A stretch of DNA of 64,000 nucleotides from Acinetobacter sp. C32I. Its GTDB lineage: Bacteria; Pseudomonadota; Gammaproteobacteria; Pseudomonadales; Moraxellaceae. Positions 7,764 through 17,328 of this stretch are shown piece by piece; position 1 is the stretch's first letter; each line of letters starts with the position of its first letter. The notes beneath the pieces were generated by a model. The model ran no database searches. It worked only from the letters and a program-made list of their open reading frames with translations, and was not told the DNA's origin. The stretch covers positions 2,914,001 to 2,978,000 of the forward strand of contig NZ_CP098480.1 of assembly GCF_023702715.1 (NCBI RefSeq). Reading direction: 5' to 3'. A program made the translations under genes and the position numbers.

Positions 7764-8573
7764 TTAAATGAAAATTTCACCTTCTAGATATAAGCGACAC
7801 TCGCCTGCGATTTCAATTCGATCATTCTCAAGTAACTTGCAATGCAGCACACCCCCGCGTTTTGAAGCTTGATAAGCGACAATATTTTCTTTTTTAAGTA
7901 ATGGCTGCCACAGTGGTATCAGTGACGTATGTAATGAACCTGTGACTGGATCTTCATCTATTCCCATAGACGGTGTAAAGTAACGGGAAATGATATCAAA
8001 CCGAGCAAATCTTTCTTCTACAGCATCATTTAGTGTGGTGATTGCAACACGCCGCCCACCGAGTTTTTTAATCAAATTAAAATTAGGTTGTTCATTTAAA
8101 ACAGCCTGGGTATTAGGATAGACCACAATATAGGCCTGTGGATTGATATAAACTTCAGAGATTTCTTGAGACAGGCTGTCTTTTAATGCTTGAGGAATCA
8201 TCTCCAAGCGATGTGGCATTTGTATCGGAAAGTTCATTTTGATCTGGTCCTTTTCACCACGAGTAATAAAAAACTCACCTAAGTTCGCGACATAAAAGAC
8301 CAATGACTCAATTTCAGGCTGATTCCTAAAAATAATAAAACTGGTCGCTAGCGTGCCATAACCACAAAACTGTACTTCTTTTACCGGTGAAAACCATTTA
8401 ATTTCATAATTTTGATCATCAATTTTTCTAGCAAAACTGGTCTCAGACAAATTATTCTCTAATGCAATATTCTGCATGATATGCTCATCTAACCACTGTT
8501 CTAGCAAGACAACTGCAGCAGGATTTCCTTTAAAGAGTTGATTACTGAAAGCATCTACTTGGTAAATTTTCAT
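7764..8573 (-). CDS. PhzF family isomerase/epimerase-like protein
   Basis: A 269-residue protein of the PhzF fold. It shows the N-terminal MKIYQVDAFSNQLFKGNPAAVV, the ENNLSETSF motif with the catalytic-type glutamate, and the C-terminal DEDPVTGSLHTSL motif. Members include PhzF isomerase of phenazine synthesis and many uncharacterised epimerases. The usual FCGHAT motif reads FCGYGT here, so the conserved histidine is tyrosine. No phenazine genes are nearby, so a phenazine role is unlikely and the substrate is unknown. It is divergent from a LysE-type exporter at 8773. Confidence 0.85.
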   Translation of the reverse strand: MKIYQVDAFSNQLFKGNPAAVVLLEQWLDEHIMQNIALENNLSETSFARKIDDQNYEIKWFSPVKEVQFCGYGTLATSFIIFRNQPEIESLVFYVANLGEFFITRGEKDQIKMNFPIQMPHRLEMIPQALKDSLSQEISEVYINPQAYIVVYPNTQAVLNEQPNFNLIKKLGGRRVAITTLNDAVEERFARFDIISRYFTPSMGIDEDPVTGSLHTSLIPLWQPLLKKENIVAYQASKRGGVLHCKLLENDRIEIAGECRLYLEGEIFI

Positions 8574-8772
8574 TATTTCTAACAGCTATAATTTTTAGAT
8601 AAGATACTCAACCCATGAGCCCAATAATGTTTATTTTTGATAAATAAAATGCATTACCTTTTAGCTTTAAACCTCCAAAAAATCAAAATCTGCTTTTGAT
8701 AAAACCAGACTAATCTTATTTAAACCACGCTGTATCATCTGCTTTTAAGATTGATCTCAAAAGACGATAACC

Positions 8773-9378
8773 ATGCAGCTTTCCATTCTTTTCAGTATGT
8801 TTATTTTTTCATTTACGATGTCCATCTCACCAGGACCCATCAATATTTCCATTCTCTCCTCCAGCTTAATGTATGGATTTAGAAAAACACTGCCCTTTAT
8901 CTCAGGTGCAAGCATTGGCTTTAGTTTACTGCTTATATTTTTAGGTTTTGGGATATCTAAAACCATCATGCATTACCCGACATTTTTTATGATCCTTGAG
9001 GTTTTAGGCAGCTTATTTATTTTCTATATCGGGCAAAAAATTATATGTTCAAAAGCAGAAGTTGAAATATCAAATAATATTGCGGCAGCCAATTTTATGG
9101 ATGGATTTCTCTTACAGTGGCTCAATCCCAAAGCATGGATTGCCTGCCTCTCTGGTATCTCATTATTTTCCTCCCCCGTGAGTTATCATCCCTTTATTTT
9201 GTTTACTCTCATCTATTTCATTACCTGCTATATCTGTTTAATACTTTGGGGCATTTCTGGGCATAAACTCGCCAAAATATTAACCAACTCACGCCAGCTC
9301 AAAATCCTGAATACCATAATGGGTGGGTCGTTAATCATTCTATCAAGCTACATGCTCATCAAACTATTTTGGAGTTAA
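8773..9378 (+). CDS. LysE family amino-acid exporter-like translocator
   Basis: A 201-residue inner-membrane protein with about six hydrophobic helices and the LysE/RhtB N-terminal signature SISPGPINISIL (residues about 17-28). The motif FLLQWLNPKAWIACLSG at about 112-128 matches the NPK segment of the family. Such proteins export amino acids or derivatives. The 3' end overlaps by 20 bp the convergent LysR gene, and a PhzF gene is divergent upstream; co-function of the three is only suggested by position. Confidence 0.85.
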   Translation: MQLSILFSMFIFSFTMSISPGPINISILSSSLMYGFRKTLPFISGASIGFSLLLIFLGFGISKTIMHYPTFFMILEVLGSLFIFYIGQKIICSKAEVEISNNIAAANFMDGFLLQWLNPKAWIACLSGISLFSSPVSYHPFILFTLIYFITCYICLILWGISGHKLAKILTNSRQLKILNTIMGGSLIILSSYMLIKLFWS

Positions 9379-10255
9379 ATGATTGATAAATTCGCTCAAT
9401 CAAAGCATGTGCAATACTATTGATTGGAATATTGGCAGGCCAAACCGCATACACACTCAACGGCTCAAGTGTCCAGTTCGGTAGAACTTTCACAATATTT
9501 TGCTGTTCAAGATCAGCTTGGATTAACTCATCAGGAGGCGCTGCCAACCCTGCATTTAATTTTGCCAGACGATACGTGGCTTCAACATTATTCACAGAAA
9601 TATGAGGCTGATAGGAAATTTCGACTTCCTCTCCTGTGTGTTGATGCCGCAATATTCTTTTATTTTTTCTCATACTCAAACCAATCCATTTCATATTGAT
9701 CAGCTCTTTAGGATGAGTAATGGGTTGCTGTTGGCTTAAAAATTCAGGTGTTGCAACAATACTTCGGGCTAAAGGAAATAAATAGCGAGCTTTAAATGAA
9801 CTGTCTGGAAGCTCACCAATTCGAACAGCAATATCCACATTCTCAGCGATCAAATCTGTCCGACTATCATCACAGGTGATATGCACAGTTAAGCCCTGAT
9901 ATGCCTCACAAAATGTCGTGATACAGCGCATCAACTCACTGTGGATAAAAACCGCAGGAATAGAAATATGCAACTGTGTCTTTCTAAGAATAGAACGTTG
10001 CTTAAAATCTGAAAGACCAGATTCATAGGTTTCCAACATGACTTGGGCGGTATCTAAAAGTTTTTGCCCATCATGAGTTAAGGTCATTTTCCGTGTATTT
10101 CGATAAAATAAGGCACATTCCAAATTCTTTTCTAACTTGGCTAAATGCATACTCACTGTCGTGGTAGATAAGCCTAATGCTTTAGCACCTTTTGAAATTG
10201 AACCAAACTCAGCAATTTTCGCAAAAATAATTAAATATCTGATATCTTCAATCAT
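9359..10255 (-). CDS. LysR family transcriptional regulator
   Basis: A 298-residue LysR-type regulator, HTH at about 4-62 (IEDIRYLIIFAKIAEFGSISKGAK, then TTTVSMHLAKLE) followed by the effector-binding domain. Its end overlaps the LysE gene end to end by 20 bp. It resembles the subgroup that regulates nearby oxidoreductase or transporter genes. The likely target is the adjacent LysE gene or an unlinked locus; undetermined. Confidence 0.87.
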   Translation of the reverse strand: MIEDIRYLIIFAKIAEFGSISKGAKALGLSTTTVSMHLAKLEKNLECALFYRNTRKMTLTHDGQKLLDTAQVMLETYESGLSDFKQRSILRKTQLHISIPAVFIHSELMRCITTFCEAYQGLTVHITCDDSRTDLIAENVDIAVRIGELPDSSFKARYLFPLARSIVATPEFLSQQQPITHPKELINMKWIGLSMRKNKRILRHQHTGEEVEISYQPHISVNNVEATYRLAKLNAGLAAPPDELIQADLEQQNIVKVLPNWTLEPLSVYAVWPANIPINSIAHALIERIYQSFNSKIV

Positions 10256-10298
10256 ATGTTTGATCTACCGAAGATGAGTTCATACACAGCAATCGTAA

Positions 10299-10499
10299 TT
10301 AATCAGAAATAGCGGTATTTCTTTTATAACGGATATACAAATTTAAACTGGATAATATCCCTGCAAAAATACAATACAGTATAAAAACCGTCATATTGAT
10401 CAATGGTCGATCCAGAAAATAATTACTGAATATCGTTGCAAACGTCAAGATTCCTAAAAATTCAAAAAATGAAAGTTGTGGTATTAAAAATTTCATCAT
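10299..10499 (-). CDS. Small membrane protein (hypothetical, 66 aa)
   Basis: A 66-residue protein with two hydrophobic segments at about 11-28 and 34-53 and a basic C-terminal tail (RYKRNTAISD), so probably a two-helix inner-membrane protein. The start at 10499 is preceded by AAAGGC at a good distance; a second ATG follows directly. It lies between psd and a LysR gene, all on the minus strand. I do not recognise a family. Confidence 0.55.
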   Translation of the reverse strand: MMKFLIPQLSFFEFLGILTFATIFSNYFLDRPLINMTVFILYCIFAGILSSLNLYIRYKRNTAISD

Positions 10500-10571
10500 T
10501 ATTTGCCTTTATTTTAAATTATCTAAGACTATTTCACATCATACAAAATATATAAGATTTAAACTCTAAAT

Positions 10572-10597
10572 AAAAAGCCCCAATTTTGGAGCTTTTT
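10572..10597 (-). terminator. Rho-independent terminator between psd and the small membrane gene
   Basis: AAAAAGC / GCTTTTT arms with an inner CCAA/TTGG stem and one mismatch, lying 16 bp after the psd stop on the minus strand. Confidence 0.7.
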
Positions 10598-10612
10598 AAA
10601 ATCATATCTAAA

Positions 10613-11464
10613 TTAAACTGAATGACCTAAACGCTCACCCATCACCACCGTCGAATTGGCTTTAAACTGCTCTTCCCAGACCATTTTATCTTTTTCAAAT
10701 AAAACCACAGCGGTTGAGCCTAGGTAGAAACGACCTAACTCTGCACCTTTATCCAATTTCATTTGGTGATGCTGCAATTCAACTTTGCCCGATGGTTTTA
10801 CTTTACCCGTTGCAACTGTTTCAATACCTGCCACAATCATTGCGCCAACCAAAACCACCGCCATACGACCCAGTTCGGTATCAAACAAACACACCATACG
10901 CTCATTACGTGCAAACAAACCTGGTACATTTTCAGCCGTGGTTTGATTGACTGAGAACAACTCGCCGGGAATATATAAGGTTTCGGTCAATGTTCCCGCC
11001 AATGGCATATGGACGCGGTGATAATCTTTAGGTGATAAATACACGGTTGCAAATTGACCATCAATAAATGGTTTCGCCAACTGCGGATCACCAATCAATT
11101 TTTCAGCAGAAAAGCTTTGGCCTTTAGCTTGAAAAATATCACCTGCTTCGATTTTACCCAGTTGCGAAATCGCACCATCCGCTGGACAAACAATGCTATC
11201 CGCTTGTTCATCGATGCCACGGATACCCTCTTTTAACGCACGGGTAAAAAATTCATTAAATGACTTATATTGCAGTGCATTGCTTTGCGCTGCAATGCTC
11301 ATATCAATGCCATATTTTGCTTTGAATGTCTGAATTACAGCAGTTTTTACCAAGACATTTTCACTTGCGGCAACCTTACCGACAACACGGCTGAGTTGAT
11401 GTTGCGGCACAAGATTCTGTGCTTTGATAAAGAGTTGTTTTTTCAAATCTGCTGCAAAACTCAA
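10613..11464 (-). CDS. psd: Phosphatidylserine decarboxylase
   Basis: A 283-residue proenzyme that decarboxylates phosphatidylserine to phosphatidylethanolamine at the inner membrane. The self-cleavage motif LGST near the C-terminus ([12 protein letters not shown]) supplies the serine that becomes the pyruvoyl group. The start is TTG at 11464, eight bases after AGGGGAG, and it overlaps the stop of the upstream rhodanese gene (TTGA overlap), so translation is probably coupled. Length and motifs are normal. Confidence 0.93.
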   Translation of the reverse strand: MSFAADLKKQLFIKAQNLVPQHQLSRVVGKVAASENVLVKTAVIQTFKAKYGIDMSIAAQSNALQYKSFNEFFTRALKEGIRGIDEQADSIVCPADGAISQLGKIEAGDIFQAKGQSFSAEKLIGDPQLAKPFIDGQFATVYLSPKDYHRVHMPLAGTLTETLYIPGELFSVNQTTAENVPGLFARNERMVCLFDTELGRMAVVLVGAMIVAGIETVATGKVKPSGKVELQHHQMKLDKGAELGRFYLGSTAVVLFEKDKMVWEEQFKANSTVVMGERLGHSV

Positions 11465-12309
11465 GACGGTGACTCCCCTGAAATAATAGGACTATCGAGG
11501 CGATTGCCCCATTCACTCCACGCACCATCGTAGGCTCTCACCTGCCAGTTAAGCAATCTTGCCAAAATATACGCCAAGCCAGAACGGTGATGAGACTGAC
11601 AGTACACCACTACAGGTTGTTGTAAATTAAAGCCTAATTGTTCTAAACGTTGTTGTGTGCGTTCAAGCGGGTGTAATTTTAGATGATTTTCACGGTTTAG
11701 GGCAGTACTCCATTCAAAATGCAGTGCATTTGGGATGTGACCACCGCGTCGCGCAGCGAGGCGCAAACCTGTATATTCCTCGTTGGTACGGCAATCCCAG
11801 AGCTGAATATTGTCTTGTTCGACCTGTTGTAACAATTCGTGATATTCAATTCGATGCTGCTGCACGGTGTCTAAATCAATCTGAAATAGGTCCGCAACGG
11901 GTTTTACTGGATCAACTTCAGCTGTGGTCGGCAAACCTGCCCCCAACCAGCCATGAATGCCACCATTAATCAAACTGGTGCGGTTAAAACCAAGGCAATG
12001 TAAATTCCAGATCAAACGCCCTGCCCAAGCCCCACCCTCATCGTCATAGACCACAACATGATGCTGAGGTGAAATATTTAATTTTTCGATTAAAGCGTGT
12101 AAGCCTGCTAAATCAGGCAATACCCCATTGGCTTGTTCTTGTTGTGCAACCAAGTATTTAGGTTGTAAATGAATCGCATGGGGAATATGCAGTTGTTCAT
12201 ATACCGAAGCTCGGCTTAAATCGACAATACGAATCAACTCGCTGCCTAAATAAGGCACCAGTTGTTCAGGCTCAATCAGTAAACCCAGTTTAAAATCTAC
12301 GTCAGTCAT
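11461..12309 (-). CDS. Rhodanese-domain sulfurtransferase (thiosulfate/3-mercaptopyruvate type)
   Basis: A 282-residue protein with two rhodanese domains. The N-terminal one (about 15-130) is the inactive type and the C-terminal one (about 160-275) carries the active cysteine in [12 protein letters not shown]. The usual active loop is CRKGVT or CGSGVT, so this loop is atypical and the sulfur donor is uncertain. The product should move sulfane sulfur to cyanide or thiols in the cytoplasm. It overlaps psd by 4 bp and shares its transcript. Confidence 0.85.
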   Translation of the reverse strand: MTDVDFKLGLLIEPEQLVPYLGSELIRIVDLSRASVYEQLHIPHAIHLQPKYLVAQQEQANGVLPDLAGLHALIEKLNISPQHHVVVYDDEGGAWAGRLIWNLHCLGFNRTSLINGGIHGWLGAGLPTTAEVDPVKPVADLFQIDLDTVQQHRIEYHELLQQVEQDNIQLWDCRTNEEYTGLRLAARRGGHIPNALHFEWSTALNRENHLKLHPLERTQQRLEQLGFNLQQPVVVYCQSHHRSGLAYILARLLNWQVRAYDGAWSEWGNRLDSPIISGESPS

Positions 12310-12508
12310 GGTTATGCTGTTTTATCATCCGCATTGGGGATGATATTAACATAGCCGACTTTTTATCTTTGTCTGATTTTTTGCATTCATTTAGCAGAAA
12401 AGTAGATATAGCAAAAAGTCCAACGATTATGGATTAAAAGTTTAAAATTTGCTGACAATTTAGGAAGTTAAGCCATATAAACCTGTCGAAAAAATTTACT
12501 GGTGCGGA

Positions 12509-12601
12509 GGCGGCATGGATGCCGCCCGTTGAACTGCGGCATCAAGGATGTGCCGTCAGTTCAACAAAAGATTTTTGTTACTTTTGATCTTTCAAAAGTA
12601 A
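12509..12601. repeat. Triple-hairpin intergenic repeat candidate
   Basis: Three consecutive inverted repeats fill this stretch: GGCGGCAT/ATGCCGCC (12509-12526, 2-base loop); GTTGAACTG plus CGGCA paired with TGCCG and CAGTTCAAC (12528-12565, 9-base loop); and TTACTTTTGA/TCAAAAGTAA (12578-12601, 4-base loop). Its local GC content is far above the flanks at its left end. This looks like a REP-type or MITE-like dispersed element rather than a plain terminator. The rest of the 12310-12676 gap holds nothing else I can name. Confidence 0.65.
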
Positions 12602-12676
12602 AGAGTACCTATACAGATCTCTCATCACCTTTGAGCTATTCCACAGCCGTACCAAATTTTGACTGTGAAAGAATAG

Positions 12677-13882
12677 CTAGGCTTCTTCAATCTCAAATAC
12701 CTGACGCAAATACGCCAAGAAAGTATCATTATCCGTCATGGTCTTACCTGGACTATCCGAAATCTTCGCCACCGACTGACGATTACACTCCACCAATTTC
12801 AACACAATATTCAACGGCTTCTGTCCCATATCATTGGTCAAATTGGTGCCAATCCCAAAACTCACTTGGAAACGGTCTTTAAAATACTGATGCAATAACC
12901 ATGCTTTTTCTAAATTCAAACCATCGCTAAAGGTTAACATCTTGGTTTTGGTATCAATCTTGAGTTTGCGATAATGTGCATACGCCTTATCACCCCATTC
13001 ATACGGATCACCACTGTCGTGGCGCAGACCATCAAATAACTTGGCAAAATACAAATCGAAATCACGCAGGAACGCATCCATTCCCACCACATCGGTCAGG
13101 GCAATACCTAAATCACCACGATACTCTTGCACCCATGCTTCCAATGCGGCTTTTTGGAAATTTCGTAGCCGCACATCAAGCGCCTGAAAAGCCTGCAAAA
13201 ATTCATGCGCCATGGTCCCAATTGGACTAATCCCCAATTGTTTGGCCAATAACACATTACTGGTGCCTCGGAAGACTTTGGGTGCCGCAGCCTGAAAGGC
13301 TTGCACCACATGTTTCTGCCATTCAAAACTATAACGACGACGCGTACCAAAATCAGAGACTAAAAATGGTGGCTCTTTATCTTGTTGTTCTTGGGCATAA
13401 TGCTGTAACTGCAGCAATTTCTGTTGCAGACGGCGTTCACCCTCAAGCAACACTTCATCACTACGAATACGACGGAAATACAATTCATTGACGATGGCCA
13501 AGACAAAAATCTCAAACATCATCGCCTGAACCATCGGGCCTTCAATGCGAATATCTAAGCGCCCAGCCTCATCAATACTGGCTTGGATAAAACGACGTTT
13601 GAGTTGAAACAATTCCAGATAATCAACGAAATCACTTTTAATAAAACGCAATGAACGCAGGTACTGTAATTCATCTTCGGCAAAACGCAGTTCACAGAGC
13701 AAATCCAGCTGCTGATTCAAGTCATCCAAAATATCAACTAAGGGATAAACCGTATCTTCTAAATTGCGGCAACGAAATAAATACACACTATGCGTTTGAG
13801 GAAACTGATGCAACACCACCTGTAACATGGTGAATTTATATAAGTCGGTATCCAGTAAAGATTGAATAATTGGTGTAGACAT
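12677..13882 (-). CDS. pncB: Nicotinate phosphoribosyltransferase
   Basis: A 401-residue enzyme that joins nicotinate and PRPP to form nicotinate mononucleotide in the Preiss-Handler NAD salvage pathway. The N-terminus [13 protein letters not shown], the [11 protein letters not shown] segment, the [11 protein letters not shown] motif with the phosphorylated histidine, and [17 protein letters not shown] are all typical of PncB. Full length. The nicotinamidase that would supply nicotinate (pncA) is also in this window at about 29.4 kb. Confidence 0.95.
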   Translation of the reverse strand: MSTPIIQSLLDTDLYKFTMLQVVLHQFPQTHSVYLFRCRNLEDTVYPLVDILDDLNQQLDLLCELRFAEDELQYLRSLRFIKSDFVDYLELFQLKRRFIQASIDEAGRLDIRIEGPMVQAMMFEIFVLAIVNELYFRRIRSDEVLLEGERRLQQKLLQLQHYAQEQQDKEPPFLVSDFGTRRRYSFEWQKHVVQAFQAAAPKVFRGTSNVLLAKQLGISPIGTMAHEFLQAFQALDVRLRNFQKAALEAWVQEYRGDLGIALTDVVGMDAFLRDFDLYFAKLFDGLRHDSGDPYEWGDKAYAHYRKLKIDTKTKMLTFSDGLNLEKAWLLHQYFKDRFQVSFGIGTNLTNDMGQKPLNIVLKLVECNRQSVAKISDSPGKTMTDNDTFLAYLRQVFEIEEA

Positions 13883-14025
13883 GACTGAATTAGGATCTAT
13901 TCTATTTCAAGCATTAAAGCATACTTTTATCCAGAAATGAGACTGTCTACGACGATGGATATTTTTCTCAAAATTATCTGATTCGGTGTCTTTTTAAATT
14001 CAATAGCTTACAGATATAGTAGAAC

Positions 14026-14511
14026 CTAGTTGGAGAGCTCAGCCTGAATCTGTTTTAAGCGTTGCTGTTGTCCGAATTGAATTGCAAACTGTTCAGCGCT
14101 GAGTTGACCTGTTTTTGCGGCATTAACATCACAATCGACCTGACGCAATTGTTTGGCAATGCTCCATTCGGCCTTAACAATCGCCCCCATTAAGGCGGTA
14201 TGTCCACGCTTGTCTCGAAGACAGCGATTGGCACCTTGTTTGATCAACACATTGACCGCTTCTTTTTGCCCGTAATAGCTCGCCATCATCAATGCGCTAT
14301 AACCGGAGCGATCCTGCACATCGATCGGAAAACCATGCTTCAAAAACTCTTGTAAAACTTCAACATTGCCTATCTTGGCCGCAGAGAAAAATAGCTCAAC
14401 CACCTCTTCTGATCCGTTGATTGCGGCAGATGCTGTGTCCGCATAAGCTGGAGCCGAAACACTGCCGCAGGCTACGCCAATTGCAAATAATGCAGTTCTA
14501 AAGTGAATCAT
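14026..14511 (-). CDS. Periplasmic ankyrin-repeat protein (AnkB-like)
   Basis: About 161 residues with a Sec signal peptide (cleavage near APAYA|D) and about three ankyrin repeats from residue 35 (GNVEVLQEFLKHGFPIDVQD, RSGYSALMMASYYGQKEAV, RGHTALMGAIVKAEW). ATG at 14511 is favoured over the GTG one codon upstream because AGGAT precedes it. It lies downstream of a catalase gene on the same strand. In Pseudomonas aeruginosa katB-ankB has this order and AnkB is needed for full KatB activity, so a similar helper role is inferred. Confidence 0.85.
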   Translation of the reverse strand: MIHFRTALFAIGVACGSVSAPAYADTASAAINGSEEVVELFFSAAKIGNVEVLQEFLKHGFPIDVQDRSGYSALMMASYYGQKEAVNVLIKQGANRCLRDKRGHTALMGAIVKAEWSIAKQLRQVDCDVNAAKTGQLSAEQFAIQFGQQQRLKQIQAELSN

Positions 14512-14636
14512 CACAATATCCTAAAATTGAATCAGGAGTGCCTGTAACACTCGCCCTAGGTGCAGGAAAGGCTATTGAGGTTACAGGACTTTCTGGGGGT
14601 AACATTCAGGCACCTGTTACCACATGCTAAAACGAC

Positions 14637-16160
14637 TTATTCGTCTTTCAATTGCGCTGCTTTCGCTTGAGCATTTTTAAGATTCACACCCACAGCCTTG
14701 GCAAGATGTGTCCCATAATCAGCATCGGCTTTATAGAAATAAGACACCATGATGGTCTTGGTCTCGATATCTTTGACTTGTCCAAGGTCTGCCGCAAGAT
14801 TACGAATCAAGTCATTTTTTTCTAGCGCAGAATAGCTACGGTATAACTCACCTGCTTGCTTGAAGGGTTGCTGTTTCTGAATTGCCTGTTGTAAAACCGT
14901 TCCTTGCAACGGTGTTTGTACAGCTCTGGCAATCTCAGTAGATGGTTTAGGCTCAATCGTACTTGGCTCATAGTTAACCTGAGACTCGGTTTGCCCCATG
15001 TTCATAAAGCCTTCTTGGTTGTTGTTATTCACCGCAACCCGAGGACGATTCACTGGAATCTGCTGATGATTAGCGCCTAAACGATATAATTGCGTATCCG
15101 AATAAGAGAAGATACGACCTTGCAGTAAACGGTCTTCTGACGGTTCAATGCCTGGAATCAAGTTGCCTGGTGCAAAAGCCGATTGTTCCGTTTCCTGGAA
15201 GAAGTTCTTCGGCATACGATTCAGGGTCAAAGTTCCGACTTTGACTTCAGGCAGCAGATCAGTTGGCCAGATTTTGGTTGCATCTAATGGATTAAAATCA
15301 AATTTATCTAAATCTTTTGGATCAAGCACCTGAATATACAAGTCCCATTTTGGATAGTTTCCAGCATAGACATTTTTGTACATATCATTGGTCAAATGAT
15401 TCCAGTCACGACCTTGAACTTCACGTACCTGATCAAGATTCAACCCTTTCACGCCTTGTTTAGAACGCCAGTTGAACTTAACGTACTTATATTCACCTTT
15501 GTCGTTATAGAGTTTAAAAGCATGTACGCCAAAGCCATCTAGCGTGCGGTAGCTTTCTGGTGTGCCTAAATTTGAATAGACATAGGTCAACATATTGATT
15601 GACCAAGGCTGGCTTTTTAAGAAATCAAAAATACGATTCGGATCTTGGACATTGGTGACTGGATCAGGCTTCATGGCATGAACAAAATCAGGGAACTTGA
15701 TTGCATCACGGATAAAGAATACGGGTAGATTATTGCCGACCAAATCCCAATTGCCTTGCTGTGTATAGAACTTCACGGCAAAACCATGCGGGTCACGTGC
15801 GGTTTCAGGCGAGCCTTTAGGATGGATGACTGTTGAAAAGCGTACAAAAACAGGGGTGCTTGTACCTGCCTTAAACATCGATGCGACCGTTAAATCAGAC
15901 AAATCCTTACTTGCAACGAAATCACCATATACGCCTGTACCACGGGCATGCACCACACGTTCAGGAATACGTTCACGACCAAAACGTTGTAATTTTTGAA
16001 TCAGTTGTACATCTTGTAGTAGCGTGGCGCCATTCGCACCTGCTGTCATTGAGTTTTGATTGTCACCTACAGGTGCACCGTTGTCTTTTGTTAAAGGCGC
16101 TGCATACGCGGTGCCAAGCGTTGCTGCCATTATCGTAAATAAAAAAGTTCGCTTAAACAT
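14637..16160 (-). CDS. katB: Periplasmic heme catalase (KatB-like)
   Basis: A 507-residue monofunctional catalase with a signal peptide (MFKRTFLFTIMAATLGTAYA|AP). I start at ATG 16160 because the extra 12 codons from GTG 16196 precede a normal signal peptide. The distal histidine is in VVHARGTGVYG, the asparagine in LVGNNLPVFFIRDA, and the heme-ligand tyrosine in RIFSYSDTQLYRLG. It should break down H2O2 in the periplasm. The ankyrin gene follows after 125 bp. The upstream gap to dtd is 195 bp; I see no clear OxyR site by eye. Confidence 0.92.
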   Translation of the reverse strand: MFKRTFLFTIMAATLGTAYAAPLTKDNGAPVGDNQNSMTAGANGATLLQDVQLIQKLQRFGRERIPERVVHARGTGVYGDFVASKDLSDLTVASMFKAGTSTPVFVRFSTVIHPKGSPETARDPHGFAVKFYTQQGNWDLVGNNLPVFFIRDAIKFPDFVHAMKPDPVTNVQDPNRIFDFLKSQPWSINMLTYVYSNLGTPESYRTLDGFGVHAFKLYNDKGEYKYVKFNWRSKQGVKGLNLDQVREVQGRDWNHLTNDMYKNVYAGNYPKWDLYIQVLDPKDLDKFDFNPLDATKIWPTDLLPEVKVGTLTLNRMPKNFFQETEQSAFAPGNLIPGIEPSEDRLLQGRIFSYSDTQLYRLGANHQQIPVNRPRVAVNNNNQEGFMNMGQTESQVNYEPSTIEPKPSTEIARAVQTPLQGTVLQQAIQKQQPFKQAGELYRSYSALEKNDLIRNLAADLGQVKDIETKTIMVSYFYKADADYGTHLAKAVGVNLKNAQAKAAQLKDE

Positions 16161-16355
16161 GCTATTAAATCCAAAATCTAAATGCCTTTCCTGCACAGGG
16201 ACTATACAAAGATTTAAACAATAGATAAAAAAGATAATTTTAATAAAATAAATCGAAAAATAAGATTAAGGCCAGCCAAGCATCTTGCTGGGTTCAGTGT
16301 AGAACAACCAAATCTGTTAGACTGTTACGCTGATTCAATACCGATCTTCCTTTTT

Positions 16356-16796
16356 ATGCGCGCATTAATTCAACGTGTCCTAGAAGCCAAAGTTGTGGTT
16401 GACGGGCAAACCACAGGCGAGATTCAACACGGCTTATTGGTGTTTCTAGGCCTAGGTAAAGAAGATACTTTAGAAAAAGGCCAAAAGCTGATTGATAAAA
16501 TATTGAAATATCGTATTTTTGATGATGAACAAGGCAAAATGGGATGGAATGTCCGCCAAGCCAATGGTGGGCTACTACTGGTCTCTCAATTTACGCTGAT
16601 GGCACAAACACAAAAAGGCTTGCGTCCTGACTTTGGCCCTGCTATGCCTCCAGCAGAAGCCAAAGTCCTATATGAACAATTGGTTGAATATGCACAACAA
16701 CAATTCGACCACGTGCAAACTGGGATTTTTGCCGCAGATATGAAAGTGCATCTGGTCAATGACGGTCCAGTGACGTTCAACCTAGAAATCGAATAA
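16356..16796 (+). CDS. dtd: D-aminoacyl-tRNA deacylase
   Basis: A 146-residue DTD family enzyme that hydrolyses D-aminoacyl-tRNA (and Gly-tRNA-Ala) as a translation proofreading step. The N-terminus MRALIQRVLEAKVVVDG, the SQFTLMAQTQKGLRPDF motif and the C-terminal NDGPVTFNLEIE with the Gly-cisPro element are characteristic. A strong terminator follows. Confidence 0.94.
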   Translation: MRALIQRVLEAKVVVDGQTTGEIQHGLLVFLGLGKEDTLEKGQKLIDKILKYRIFDDEQGKMGWNVRQANGGLLLVSQFTLMAQTQKGLRPDFGPAMPPAEAKVLYEQLVEYAQQQFDHVQTGIFAADMKVHLVNDGPVTFNLEIE

Positions 16797-16807
16797 ATCA
16801 TGACAAT

Positions 16808-16836
16808 AAAAAAACTCCCCATTGGGGAGTTTTTTT
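16808..16836. terminator. Rho-independent terminator (bidirectional)
   Basis: ACTCCCCA/TGGGGAGT stem flanked by A-run and T-run, between convergent dtd and the SCP2 gene. Confidence 0.88.
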
Positions 16837-16848
16837 ATATCAGCTCAT

Positions 16849-17328
16849 TTATTTGCCTGTTTTTTCTTTAATAAAGGCACGTGCTTGACGAATTTTTTCT
16901 TTAACAGGTTTTGGCACTTTGGGTGGGATCAATTTCGCCGCTTGGTTGAACCACACCAATAAGCTAAAGTCACCTTCCATTTTGATACTGCCATCTTGCA
17001 TACCCGTCATAAATGCAGTCGGGTCACCTTTCAACAAAGTTTTAACACCTTGCTCGCTTGATGCAAATTGTAAAATAAAGTCTGCTTTTTCTGGGCTGCC
17101 TGCAACCGTATCAATCTTACCGTGATTCACAAGAATTTGACGGGCAAAACCTAAATCGGTACCAATCTGAATACGGAATTCACGGTCATGTACCAATTCA
17201 ATAAACTTTGGGCTGGTACGTGCCAATTGCTTCATACGTAACGCCAAACCTGCCACTAATAAATCTAGTGGATCAGTGCTTACATCAACGATAGGTAACT
17301 TAACCACAGGTAAAGAAGAAAGCTTCAT
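16849..17328 (-). CDS. SCP2 sterol-binding-domain protein
   Basis: About 159 residues from ATG 17328 (MKLSSLPVVKLP). The 18 codons upstream in frame look like untranslated sequence and ATG 17328 has TAGG before it. The central part (FRIQIGTDLGFARQILVNHG ... QGVKTLLKGDPTAFMTGMQDGSIKMEGD, in segments) matches the SCP2 lipid-binding fold, related to the UbiJ/YhbT type. A role in binding hydrophobic ligands is inferred; it is not next to ubi genes. Confidence 0.75.
   Translation of the reverse strand: MKLSSLPVVKLPIVDVSTDPLDLLVAGLALRMKQLARTSPKFIELVHDREFRIQIGTDLGFARQILVNHGKIDTVAGSPEKADFILQFASSEQGVKTLLKGDPTAFMTGMQDGSIKMEGDFSLLVWFNQAAKLIPPKVPKPVKEKIRQARAFIKEKTGK

Noticed and set aside
12500..12882. 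126-codon plus-strand frame beginning in the triple-hairpin element
   Set aside because: It is antisense to the end of pncB and its start lies inside a repeat; the product has no protein-like character.
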